A stretch of DNA of 64,000 nucleotides from Alishewanella jeotgali KCTC 22429 (GTDB lineage: Bacteria; Pseudomonadota; Gammaproteobacteria; Enterobacterales; Alteromonadaceae): assembly GCF_000245735.1 (NCBI RefSeq), contig NZ_AHTH01000005.1, positions 124,001 to 188,000 on the forward strand. Direction: 5' to 3'. The first letter of the stretch is position 1; each line of letters opens with the position of its first letter. A model generated the notes under the pieces. It was given only the letters and a program-made list of their open reading frames with translations, was not told the DNA's origin and did not search any database. Of the stretch, positions 44,687 through 52,915 are shown one piece after another. A program made the position numbers and the translations under genes.

Positions 44687-45183
44687 ACCCGCTCCTGCTT
44701 ATCCGATTCTGCAAATAACAGTGCCAGTTGCTGTTCAAGTGCTAAAACCTCTTGCTGCCAATTGGCTTCGGTGTCTAACAGATGCAACTGTAGCCGCCCG
44801 GCAGGCTGCAAGCTAACGGTACAGGTACCGGGTAGCAAGCTAATCAAGGACGCAAATAGCATTTGCGCCTGGGCTGACGATAAACGGGTTTGAAATTCGG
44901 CAAAGCCGCTACGATCGAAACGCTGCGGCATCAGGGCCCGGCCAGCCACATCCAGGCCGCCCATTACCAACTGCCGCAGGAATAACCCTAATAGTGGCAG
45001 AAAATAACGCCATCGCACTGCCGGTAAAACTAACGGAGAATACCACTGCCACAGCAGTAAAATGGGGAGAACACAGGCAAAAAAGCCCCAACCGGAGTTT
45101 GCTGTTAACACTGCCCAACACGCCGCGGCGACCACAACTAACCACCACGACCGACGGACGAACAACCACAACGTTATTGTCAT
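44683..45183 (-). CDS. mrpE: Mrp antiporter subunit E
   Basis: A 166-residue membrane protein with two or three N-terminal helices and a soluble C-terminal part: LRQLVMGGLDVAGRALMPQ and ISLLPGTCTVSLQPAGRLQLH match MnhE. It is the first gene of the eight-gene operon. The promoter should lie in 45184-45283, upstream of which palindrome copies begin. Confidence 0.9.
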   Translation of the reverse strand: MTITLWLFVRRSWWLVVVAAACWAVLTANSGWGFFACVLPILLLWQWYSPLVLPAVRWRYFLPLLGLFLRQLVMGGLDVAGRALMPQRFDRSGFAEFQTRLSSAQAQMLFASLISLLPGTCTVSLQPAGRLQLHLLDTEANWQQEVLALEQQLALLFAESDKQERV

Positions 45184-45283
45184 ATCGCACCGCTTCAGTT
45201 AACAAAACCACAGCGATTATCACAAATAATTACCGGGAAATCGAACAAAACCGCGACTTTCAACCCCCAAATTGGAAACGATT

Positions 45284-45387
45284 GGGGTCAGGTCTTGCTT
45301 TTTGCTTGAAGCGATTGTGCGATTGGGGTCACGATTGGGGTCAGGTCTTGCTTTTTGCTTATAAAGCAAAAAGCAAGACCTGACCCC
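45284..45387. repeat. RAYT-associated palindrome, copy 5, with an extra half-copy
   Basis: Half-palindrome GGGGTCAGGTCTTGC... at 45284-45307, a spacer with another GATTGGGGTCA at about 45321-45331, then a full palindrome at 45337-45387 with an ATA loop. The unit CGATTGGGGTCA occurs three times. Confidence 0.9.
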
Positions 45388-45402
45388 CTAGACCCCAGAT
45401 TG

Positions 45403-47268
45403 CTATAAACGGTGTAAGGTGGCTAGGTGCTGTTGTAAAAATTGTTCGAACTCAGCGAGCGGCAAGGGTTTGGCGAAATGGAAACCCTGATAATGATAAC
45501 AGCCTAGCTGCAACAGGGCTTTCAGCTGGCCGGCGTTTTCTACCCCCTCAGCTAACACTTCTAACCCCAGGGTTTGACCAAGCAGAATAATGGTTCTGAC
45601 AATGGCTTGTTCGTTTTCATCCCGCAGCAAATCATCGATAAAGCCGCGGTCAATTTTTAACTGGTATAGCGGCAGTCGCTTTAAGTAAACCAACGACGAG
45701 TAACCAGTACCAAAGTCGTCTAGCGCAAAACGAATACCATGCAGCTGTAATTGCTGCATTTTGGAGACCACATGGTCAAAATCATCGACCAGCATACTTT
45801 CGGTGAGCTCGAGCTTAAGCGCAGAGGCATCTATTTGGGTTTCTTTTAAAATCCCCTGCACTACCTGCACAAAATCACGCTGCCGGAATTGCCTGGCGCT
45901 GATATTCACCGACAGTTCCAACTGAGCCCGCGCTGGCTGCTGCTGCCATAATGCCAGCTGCCGGCAGGCTTTACGTAAAACTTGTTCGCCAATTGCGACA
46001 ATCATGCCACTTTCTTCAGCAAAATCGATAAACTCGTAAGGGCCTAGTAAACCCCGAGCCGGGTGGCGCCAGCGCAGTAATACCTCTGCCCCCATCACTA
46101 CCCCAGGGTGAACCAGTTGCGGCTGAAAATACAGTTCAAACTGATCATCTGCCAGGGCATCGCGCAACTCATGCGCCAATAACAGACGCCGGCTGGCCTG
46201 AAATTGCAATTCGCCGTCAAAAAATGCCAGGGCATCGCCGCCCTGAGGTTTAACCTGATGCATTGCCATATCGGCCTGAGTGATCAGTACATCAACTTCC
46301 TGTGTATCGCCCAAAAACAAGGTAGCACCTATGCTAAGGGTATTTTTTGGACGGATTTGCTGCAAGGCTTGGCTGTCTAATACCGATTGTTGTAACTGGG
46401 CAGCCAGTGCCGTCACCTCTTCTACCGCCGCCCGGCTGCAGGATAACATCTCGGTTAATACCAAAAACTCATCAGCGTTTAACCGCCCCACCGTATCGCC
46501 CTGCGGCAATACCTGCGCCAAAGCCTGGCCAACCAGCTTAAGCACCCGATCGCCGGTGTTATAACCCAAACTATCATTTAAGGTTTTAAAATCATCAATA
46601 TCGATAAAAAGCAGCGCACTATAATGCTGTGACCTGTTACTTTGCAGCTGCGCCTGATGAATGCGGTCGAGCAGCAACTGGCGGTTAGCCAAACCCGTTA
46701 TCGGATCGAACAACGCCAGACTCTCGGCCCGCCGTTCGACCTGCTGACGCAAAAGCGCACCGCAAATATTACCTGCAATCAACTGCATACCGGCAACATG
46801 CTCGTTTGACCATTGCTGCGAACAACGCACCACATCCAAGCCTAACATACCCAGCAAGCGGTTGTGGCTACGTAAGGGTAGCATCAGGAGCGACTGAATG
46901 CCTTGCGGGGCCAATAATTGATATTCTGCGGAGTCTGGCGGCAAGGCCTGTACATCAGAAATTACTGCCGGCATACCAGCCTGCCACTGGGTATACCAGG
47001 TACCAAATTCTGCCGAGGATAAGTTTTGTAGCTCTGAAAGTTGTGATGTAACGCCTGCGGCGCACCATTCGTGAGTATTACTAGCGGTTGCCAGATCATC
47101 TGCAAATTTAAACAGATAGCAACGATCGGCTTGATAAAAATGCCCAATGGCCGCCAAGGCTTGGTCAATTACAGTATCAATTTCAGCGGCAGCAGCCTGA
47201 GCAAAAGCCCCGGAGATGGTGGCTACCATCTGCAAGAAACTTGGCTCTGAACGATACTGCACTGCCAA
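45403..47268 (-). CDS. GAF-GGDEF-EAL protein, probable c-di-GMP phosphodiesterase
   Basis: A 621-residue cytosolic protein. GAF (about 20-175; CYLFKFADDLATASNTHEW), GGDEF (about 190-350) and EAL (about 365-615). The cyclase motif is degenerate: GRLNADEFLVL instead of GGDEF. The EAL part looks active: GAEVLLRWRHP (EVL form), ELTESMLVDDF and DDFGTGYSSLVYLKRLPL with IDRGFIDDL. So hydrolysis rather than synthesis of c-di-GMP is expected, with the degenerate GGDEF perhaps binding GTP as a regulator. No membrane segment. Confidence 0.9.
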   Translation of the reverse strand: MAVQYRSEPSFLQMVATISGAFAQAAAAEIDTVIDQALAAIGHFYQADRCYLFKFADDLATASNTHEWCAAGVTSQLSELQNLSSAEFGTWYTQWQAGMPAVISDVQALPPDSAEYQLLAPQGIQSLLMLPLRSHNRLLGMLGLDVVRCSQQWSNEHVAGMQLIAGNICGALLRQQVERRAESLALFDPITGLANRQLLLDRIHQAQLQSNRSQHYSALLFIDIDDFKTLNDSLGYNTGDRVLKLVGQALAQVLPQGDTVGRLNADEFLVLTEMLSCSRAAVEEVTALAAQLQQSVLDSQALQQIRPKNTLSIGATLFLGDTQEVDVLITQADMAMHQVKPQGGDALAFFDGELQFQASRRLLLAHELRDALADDQFELYFQPQLVHPGVVMGAEVLLRWRHPARGLLGPYEFIDFAEESGMIVAIGEQVLRKACRQLALWQQQPARAQLELSVNISARQFRQRDFVQVVQGILKETQIDASALKLELTESMLVDDFDHVVSKMQQLQLHGIRFALDDFGTGYSSLVYLKRLPLYQLKIDRGFIDDLLRDENEQAIVRTIILLGQTLGLEVLAEGVENAGQLKALLQLGCYHYQGFHFAKPLPLAEFEQFLQQHLATLHRL

Positions 47269-47462
47269 AGCTACCTCGAACTTTTTATTGGCCTCTACTG
47301 CAGTGTATCTGCTATTACCTTAACTGCAAAGCCTGACCAGCAAAATATCCAAGCGATGAATGTTGATAAAGATTGGCGCGGCTATAGCCTATAGTCTAAG
47401 TTTTATTCAGCGTAAAATTTTGTAAAGTGTCGACATATAGACCACAAAAAGAGGCAAAATCG

Positions 47463-49346
47463 ATGTCTTACTGCACTGAATACCAAAAATCCGTCGACAA
47501 TGCTGTTGAGTTCTGGGCCGATAAGGCGAGCAAGCTGGCCTGGTTTAAACAACCAACCCAGGTCTTAACTGAGCAGCAGGGGCAATATCAATGGTTTGCC
47601 GATGGCGAACTGAACACCAGCTATTTGGCTCTGGATTATCATGTGGAACAGGGCCGTGGTGAGCAAGCAGCGCTGTTTTATGATTCACCGGTCACCGGCA
47701 GCAAACGCCGCTACAGCTACCGGGAACTGCGTGACGAAGTTGCGCACTTCGCTGGGGTATTAAAAGCGCAAGGTGTTGGCAAAGGCGATCGGGTAGTCAT
47801 TTATATGCCGATGGTGCCAGAGGCCGCTATTGCCATGTTAGCGACGGCACGCTTGGGTGCTATACATTCTGTCGTATTCGGTGGTTTTGCACCGCACGAG
47901 CTAGCCGTTCGGATTGACGATGCCAGTCCAAAGGTAGTGGTGAGTGCATCCTGTGGTATCGAAGTAAACCGTATTATCAGCTATAAACCATTACTGGACA
48001 GTGCACTGGAAAAAGCCAGTCATCAGCCCGAGCGCTGCATTATTTTACAGCGGCCACAACAAACTGCGACGCTGCTAGCCGGACGAGATTTAGATTGGCA
48101 CAGCGCCATGCAACAGGCCGCGCCTGCCGAGCCCGTGGCGGTAAAAGGCACTGATCCGTTATATATTCTGTACACCTCCGGGACCACCGGTAAGCCCAAG
48201 GGGGTGGTACGTGATAATGGCGGCTATGCCGTGGCGCTGCACTACAGCATGCAAGCGATTTACAATATCAAACCGGGCGAAGTATTTTGGACTGCATCCG
48301 ATGTCGGTTGGGTAGTTGGCCACTCTTATATTGTGTATGCGCCACTGTTGGCCGGCTGCACCACCATTTTATATGAAGGCAAACCGGTGTTTACACCCGA
48401 TGCGGGCGCCTTCTGGCGGGTATGCGCCGAGTATGGTGTTAAAGCCATTTTCGCAGCGCCAACGGCATTTCGCGCTATTCGTAAAGAAGATCCTCATGCC
48501 GAATTAATGAAGCAACATGATCTGAGCAAACTCGAAACCATCTTTATGGCTGGCGAGCGCTTAGATCCGCCCACTTACCATTGGGCCTGTGAAGTGTCTG
48601 GAAAACCTGTTATCGATCACTGGTGGCAAACCGAAACCGGCTGGGCAATTTGCGCCAACTTGGCCGGTATTGAATTACTGCCAGCCAAGGCCGGTTCGGC
48701 GACAAGACCGGTGCCAGGTTATAACGTACAAATCCTGAATGACGAAGGCCAGCAAATGGGCGCCAACCAGCAAGGTAATATCGCGATTAAATTACCTTTA
48801 CCACCTGGTTGTTTAAGCACGGTGTGGGGTAATCCGGAGCGCTATGTTGCTGGTTATCTGAGCCAATTCCCAGGCTACTATGCCACCGGTGATGGCGGCT
48901 ATCTGGATGAAGACGGTTATCTGTTTGTCATGGGCCGCACCGATGATGTCATTAACGTCGCTGGGCACCGCTTATCCACTGGTGAAATGGAAGAGATTAT
49001 CGCCTCGCATCCAGCCGTGGCCGAATGTTGCGTAATCGGTTTGCCAGATGAGCTAAAAGGCCAGCAACCGGTTGGTTTCGTACTGCTGAAAAACGGCGTG
49101 GAAACCGATGCCGAAACGGTACAAAACGAACTGGTAGCCCTGGTGCGGCAAGAAATCGGCGCCGTAGCCTGCTTCAAACGCGCGCTGGTGGTACCACGCT
49201 TACCGAAAACCCGCTCCGGTAAAATTTTACGTAAATTACTGCGGCAAATCGGCGAAGGCCAGAGCTACCAAATCCCCTCCACCATCGACGATCCGGCCAG
49301 CCTGCCTGAGCTGGAGGCATTAATGCAGCAACATGGTTTAGCCTAG
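47463..49346 (+). CDS. prpE: Propionyl-CoA synthetase (PrpE-like)
   Basis: A 627-residue acyl-adenylate-forming enzyme that activates propionate (or a similar short acid) to the CoA ester. Signatures: YTSGTTGKPKGVVRDNGGY (ATP loop), WWQTETGWAI, ATGDGGYLDEDGYLFVMGR, NVAGHRLSTGEMEE and the C-terminal catalytic lysine in PKTRSGKILRK. The N-terminus MSYCTEYQKSVDNAVEFW is PrpE-like. I start at 47463, not at the frame's first start 36 bases earlier. No other prp (methylcitrate cycle) genes lie in the window. Confidence 0.9.
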   Translation: MSYCTEYQKSVDNAVEFWADKASKLAWFKQPTQVLTEQQGQYQWFADGELNTSYLALDYHVEQGRGEQAALFYDSPVTGSKRRYSYRELRDEVAHFAGVLKAQGVGKGDRVVIYMPMVPEAAIAMLATARLGAIHSVVFGGFAPHELAVRIDDASPKVVVSASCGIEVNRIISYKPLLDSALEKASHQPERCIILQRPQQTATLLAGRDLDWHSAMQQAAPAEPVAVKGTDPLYILYTSGTTGKPKGVVRDNGGYAVALHYSMQAIYNIKPGEVFWTASDVGWVVGHSYIVYAPLLAGCTTILYEGKPVFTPDAGAFWRVCAEYGVKAIFAAPTAFRAIRKEDPHAELMKQHDLSKLETIFMAGERLDPPTYHWACEVSGKPVIDHWWQTETGWAICANLAGIELLPAKAGSATRPVPGYNVQILNDEGQQMGANQQGNIAIKLPLPPGCLSTVWGNPERYVAGYLSQFPGYYATGDGGYLDEDGYLFVMGRTDDVINVAGHRLSTGEMEEIIASHPAVAECCVIGLPDELKGQQPVGFVLLKNGVETDAETVQNELVALVRQEIGAVACFKRALVVPRLPKTRSGKILRKLLRQIGEGQSYQIPSTIDDPASLPELEALMQQHGLA

Positions 49347-49353
49347 TGGGATT

Positions 49354-49400
49354 GGGGTCAGGTCTTGCTTTTTGCCTTTTAAGCAAAAAGCAAGACCTGA
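49354..49400. repeat. RAYT-associated palindrome, copy 6 (cut by IS copy B)
   Basis: Palindrome of the CTTTTAA-loop type, intact from GGGGTCAGGTC to GACCTGA. The last part of its right arm (TGACCCC) is displaced to 50892-50898 by IS copy B. It is the downstream flank of the RAYT gene. Confidence 0.92.
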
Positions 49401-49426
49401 TAATCATTAGCCTAAGCGGCCCTTAG

Positions 49427-49491
49427 ACGGCCTCCGAGTTAATAGCTATTTTTTGATTGACGTCGAAAAAAACTATTTCCAAGGAGGCCGT
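49427..49491 (+). promoter_or_regulatory. Leader hairpin covering the transposase ribosome-binding site
   Basis: ACGGCCTCC (49427-49435) pairs perfectly with GGAGGCCGT (49483-49491), which contains the AAGGAGG ribosome-binding site and ends directly at the ATG. The same hairpin is in copies A and C. It would silence translation from transcripts that enter from outside the element. Confidence 0.6.
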
Positions 49492-50508
49492 ATGAAATTG
49501 TATGTCGGTATTGACCTGCATTCCAATAATTCTGTGTTAGTAATTATTGATAAAAACGATAAGGTCATTTATTCCAAGCGTTTACCGAATGATGCGCAGG
49601 TTATTCTCGGGGTACTTGCCATGTATAAAGAGCAGATTGACACTATTGCTGTTGAATCAACGTTTAACTGGTATTGGCTGGTCGATGCGCTGCAAGCGGA
49701 AGGTTATGAGGTTCGTCTGGTCAACACCGCGGCAGTGGTGGTCTATGATGGCCTTAAATACAGCGGTGACTTCGCCGATGCCAGACACCTGGCGCATTTG
49801 CTGCGAATAGACCTGTTGCCCTGTGGCTATATTTATCCGAAAGAGCCTCGTGCTCTGCGTGATTTAGCACGTAAACGCGCGCAGTTGGTACGGCAAAAGA
49901 CCACCCAGCTGCTGTCTATCAAGAATTTATTGATGCGCAATTTAGGCCGGGATACACCAAGCTACACTATTAAAACATGGACAGCGGAGCAAGTGGCCGC
50001 ACTGCCCCTGTTGCCAGAGCAGTTACTGGCGTTGCAGGCGAATTGGACTGTGATGCAAGCGTTAGCACAGCAAATTCAGGCTGTAGAAGCTGAGCTGTTA
50101 CGCCAACTTAAGCCTTGCAAGGATTTTCAGCTGCTTAAAACCGTATCTGGGATTGGCGATATTTTATCGATGACCATTTGTCTGGAAACCGGTGATATTA
50201 CGCGGTTTGACAGTTGCGGCAATTTTACTTCTTACGCCCGGATGGTCACGTCAAAACGCGAATCAAACGGTAAGAAAAAGGGTGAAGGAAATCGCAAATG
50301 TGGCAACCGTTACCTGTGCTGGGCTTTTATGGAGGCCGCGCACTTTGCGATTGGCTCGGATGAATTAATCAAGCGATTTTACCAACGTAAATGCGCTAAA
50401 AATTTAAAGGTTGTCGCGATGAAAGCCGTGGCACACAAACTGGCCAGAGCCTGCTACAACATGCTAAAAGACGGGGTAGAGTTTGATGTGAAGCGCGCCT
50501 TTAACTGA
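49492..50508 (+). CDS. IS110/IS1111-family transposase, copy B
   Basis: Identical product to the transposase at 31342-32358; see there for motifs. Full length and apparently intact. Confidence 0.95.
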   Translation: MKLYVGIDLHSNNSVLVIIDKNDKVIYSKRLPNDAQVILGVLAMYKEQIDTIAVESTFNWYWLVDALQAEGYEVRLVNTAAVVVYDGLKYSGDFADARHLAHLLRIDLLPCGYIYPKEPRALRDLARKRAQLVRQKTTQLLSIKNLLMRNLGRDTPSYTIKTWTAEQVAALPLLPEQLLALQANWTVMQALAQQIQAVEAELLRQLKPCKDFQLLKTVSGIGDILSMTICLETGDITRFDSCGNFTSYARMVTSKRESNGKKKGEGNRKCGNRYLCWAFMEAAHFAIGSDELIKRFYQRKCAKNLKVVAMKAVAHKLARACYNMLKDGVEFDVKRAFN

Positions 50509-50511
50509 GTT

Positions 50512-50780
50512 TACCCAGCGTAGCTGATGCCGTATTTGGGGTTGGTAAAACCATAGATCTGATTGCACTGCTACGCTGTTTCACCTTGTTTGCCGTAACA
50601 TCGCCTGCTGCCTGAGCCATCAAGGGGTTGGTTTAAAACCATGATTCTGTCGCAGCAAAAGCTGCATCACTTGGACAGGCGGGAGAACAGAGGGTTTTCT
50701 GGGGCTACAAGTAGCCAGGGGCCGGACGCAGTGAGTCCAGAGCCTTGATCCTGATGGGTGACTGGAGCGATATATCGCAA
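50512..50780 (+). ncRNA. Candidate bridge RNA region, copy B
   Basis: The 3' noncoding end is rich in hairpins. CAGCGTAGC (50516-50524) and GCTACGCTG (50570-50578) form a perfect 9-bp stem. Its loop holds TTGGGGT (50536-50542), identical to the outer palindrome half, and on the opposite side AGATCTGA (50555-50562), which matches AGACCTGA of the inner half with one difference that allows G-U pairing. Further on, ATGGGTGA (50754-50761) is identical to the right end plus core (50887-50894). This is the expected order of target-binding and donor-binding loops. Transcript ends are not visible. Confidence 0.55.
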
Positions 50781-50916
50781 CCACCAACGAGAACTAAAAT
50801 GCGAGGGTTATTGGTTTACAAGGAATAAAAGATACGCGCACTTGCGTGCGCGCGGGTTTGGTTACGCTATTGACACCGAGAGGCTAATGGGTGACCCCCA
50901 GATTGGCCCCCAAGAT

Positions 50917-51750
50917 TTACCTGACTGATACTATTCTGCTGACTCGGGAGTAATGCAAACCGAAATAATCACCGATCTGTTTCAGGGTATAATTGCCGGT
51001 TAGATAGGCAGCGACAATGGCGTCATCGCGATTAATAGCTGCTTTTTCAATTTCTACCAGGGACACTTTATTGCTAATACGTTGTTTCTTCGGGATGTCG
51101 GTTAACTCGGCGACGTGATCATCAAGCTCTGATAAGTGTTTCTGAACAAAATCGTCATCACCTAAAAAGATCTGATTGGTAATTTTTTCCCAGATGGTTA
51201 TCCCCTTGCCCTGCTGTACAAAACTGGCGTACTTTTCTCTGGCTAGCCGGCGTTGATTTGCGAAATTAGCCAACAAAGTATCCGTTGCCAACCACGTTGG
51301 CGAAGGAGCGTATCCCATCGCAGCATGCCAGCTGCTCCACGGCCATTCATCCAACGTCTGCACCATGTTGGCTCGAATGGGATTTAAGACAATATATCGG
51401 CTTAGCTCCATTAAATATGCATCTCTGTGCACCAAAATTGCCTTGAAACGGCCCTGAAATAAGTGACCTACGCGGCCATATTTGCGGTTAATCTTCTGAG
51501 TGTAACTACCATTAAGTTGGCGCATACCTTTGCTTAAATTGGCATCGGGCGTTTCAACTAACAAGTGATAATGATTTGTCATCAGGCAATAAGCGTGTAC
51601 TAGCCAGTTACACTGTTCACAGACTTTGGTTAGCAAGCTAAGGAAAAGCTTGAAATCTGCGTCTTCGAAGTAAATGGGTTTACGCTCATTGCCTCTGCTT
51701 GTTACATGGTAGAGCGCCCCACAGAACTCTAGTCTAAGAGGTCTTGCCAT
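50917..51750 (-). CDS. REP-associated tyrosine transposase (RAYT, IS200-like Y1)
   Basis: A 277-residue HUH-type single-strand DNA transposase. MARPLRLEFCGALYHVTSRGNE is the classical RAYT start; the HUH motif is in LMTNHYHLLVETP; the nucleophile tyrosine is probably in GSYTQKINRKYG; GHLFQGRFKAILV and YIVLNPIRANMV are family hallmarks. A C-terminal extension ends in a helix-turn-helix-like segment (YTLKQIGDYFGLHYSRVSR). I start at 51750; the frame upstream is palindrome sequence. Palindromes flank it on both sides, as RAYTs are flanked by the REPs they process. Confidence 0.93.
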   Translation of the reverse strand: MARPLRLEFCGALYHVTSRGNERKPIYFEDADFKLFLSLLTKVCEQCNWLVHAYCLMTNHYHLLVETPDANLSKGMRQLNGSYTQKINRKYGRVGHLFQGRFKAILVHRDAYLMELSRYIVLNPIRANMVQTLDEWPWSSWHAAMGYAPSPTWLATDTLLANFANQRRLAREKYASFVQQGKGITIWEKITNQIFLGDDDFVQKHLSELDDHVAELTDIPKKQRISNKVSLVEIEKAAINRDDAIVAAYLTGNYTLKQIGDYFGLHYSRVSRIVSVR

Positions 51751-51825
51751 AGCGTGCACATGGTTAACTATTGGTAATAAAAATGTAGCGGAAAAACCAG
51801 GAAAAACAAGTTGGGATTGGGGATT

Positions 51826-51876
51826 GGGGTCAGGTCTTGCTTTTTGCTTTATAAGCAAAAAGCAAGACCTGACCCC
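51826..51876. repeat. RAYT-associated palindrome, copy 7 (perfect, 51 bp)
   Basis: Perfect 24-bp arms around a TAT loop, which is the ATA type in opposite orientation. It is the upstream flank of the RAYT gene. Confidence 0.95.
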
Positions 51877-51888
51877 AAATTTTCAAAT

Positions 51889-52905
51889 TTAGATGTTGGT
51901 TTTGTACCACTGCATGGCTTCGGCGATGCCGGCACGAATGACGTGGGTGGGTGTGTAGCCGAGTAAGCGGGTAGCTTTACTGATATCGGCTTGCGAATGG
52001 CGTACGTCGCCTGGGCGGAATTCGCGATAAACCGGCTTTTGTTTTACAGCAACACCGCAGGCGCTTAAGGCTTCTTGCAATGCGTAAAACAAATCATTTA
52101 GCGTGGTGCGATCACCAACTGCTACGTTATACACTTGGTTTTTAGCGGCGTCATCTGCGGTAGCGGCTAAAATATTTGCCTGCACCGCATTGGCTATGTA
52201 ACAAAAATCCCGGCTGGTTTCACCATCACCGTTGATATATACCGGCTCGCCCTCGATCATGGCCGCCGCCCACTTTGGAATAACCGCCGCATAGGCACCC
52301 GCAGGATCTTGCCGCTTACCAAATACGTTAAAATAGCGCAGGCCAATACTATTAAACCCATAGCTTCGGGCAAAGACGCTGGCGTAAAGCTCATTCACAT
52401 ACTTAGTTACGGCATAAGGGGATAACGGCTGGCCAATATTCTCTTCAATCTTTGGCAGTGCCGGATGGTCACCATAAGTTGAACTGCTAGCTGCGTAAGT
52501 AAAGCTTTGTACTCCAGCATCTCTTGCGGCTACCAGCATATTCAGAAAACCAGAGATGTTTGCCGCATTCGTTGTTATGGGATCTGCCAACGAACGGGGC
52601 ACAGATCCCAATGCCGCCTGATGCAATACATAATCAACCTGCTGCACCGCTTGCTTACAATGCTCCAGATTTCGTATGTCGCCTTTAATAAAATGAAAAT
52701 TCTGCCATTGCTGCGGACTAACCAGTTGCCGGACTTCGTCCAAATTATGTTGGAAGCCCGTGGCAAAGTTATCAAGCCCAACAACTTTTTGGTCCAATTT
52801 CAGTAGTGTTTCTAACAGGTTCGATCCGATAAAACCTGCGACACCGGTAATCAACCAACGTTTAGGCGCTGCCTTTAGCGCCTCACATACAGATATATAG
52901 CGCAC
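51889..52905 (-). CDS. wbpP: UDP-N-acetylglucosamine 4-epimerase family (WbpP/TviC-like)
   Basis: A 338-residue extended SDR enzyme. NAD site [15 protein letters not shown], catalytic Ser and YxxxK in [12 protein letters not shown] and [14 protein letters not shown], and [13 protein letters not shown] recognise WbpP/TviC, which interconvert UDP-GlcNAc(A) and UDP-GalNAc(A). It is 10 bp downstream of tviB, so the two form a two-gene unit giving UDP-GalNAcA for a polysaccharide. Confidence 0.9.
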   Translation of the reverse strand: MRYISVCEALKAAPKRWLITGVAGFIGSNLLETLLKLDQKVVGLDNFATGFQHNLDEVRQLVSPQQWQNFHFIKGDIRNLEHCKQAVQQVDYVLHQAALGSVPRSLADPITTNAANISGFLNMLVAARDAGVQSFTYAASSSTYGDHPALPKIEENIGQPLSPYAVTKYVNELYASVFARSYGFNSIGLRYFNVFGKRQDPAGAYAAVIPKWAAAMIEGEPVYINGDGETSRDFCYIANAVQANILAATADDAAKNQVYNVAVGDRTTLNDLFYALQEALSACGVAVKQKPVYREFRPGDVRHSQADISKATRLLGYTPTHVIRAGIAEAMQWYKTNI

Positions 52906-52915
52906 TACTAACTCC

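Larger units (their letters stand above)
49401..50891 (+). mobile_element. IS1111-type element, copy B (1,491 bp)
   Basis: Left end TAATCATTAGCCT, right end AGGCTAATGGG, with TGA on both outer sides (49398-49400, 50892-50894) as the presumed core. Flanks join to GACC-TGA-CCCC, restoring an intact palindrome arm, so no bases were gained apart from the core. It lies between prpE and the RAYT gene. Confidence 0.93.

Noticed and set aside
38557-45183. Operon as respiratory complex I or a membrane-bound hydrogenase
   Set aside because: No NiFe subunits, iron-sulfur proteins or NADH-binding subunits are present; MrpE, F and G homologues mark it as an Mrp-type antiporter.
51751-51858. N-terminal extension of the RAYT gene
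   Set aside because: It runs through the palindrome at 51826; RAYTs begin at the MARPLRLEF segment.
52815-52840. GGTTCGATCC as a tRNA T-loop
   Set aside because: It is inside the conserved coding sequence of the epimerase and no cloverleaf forms around it.
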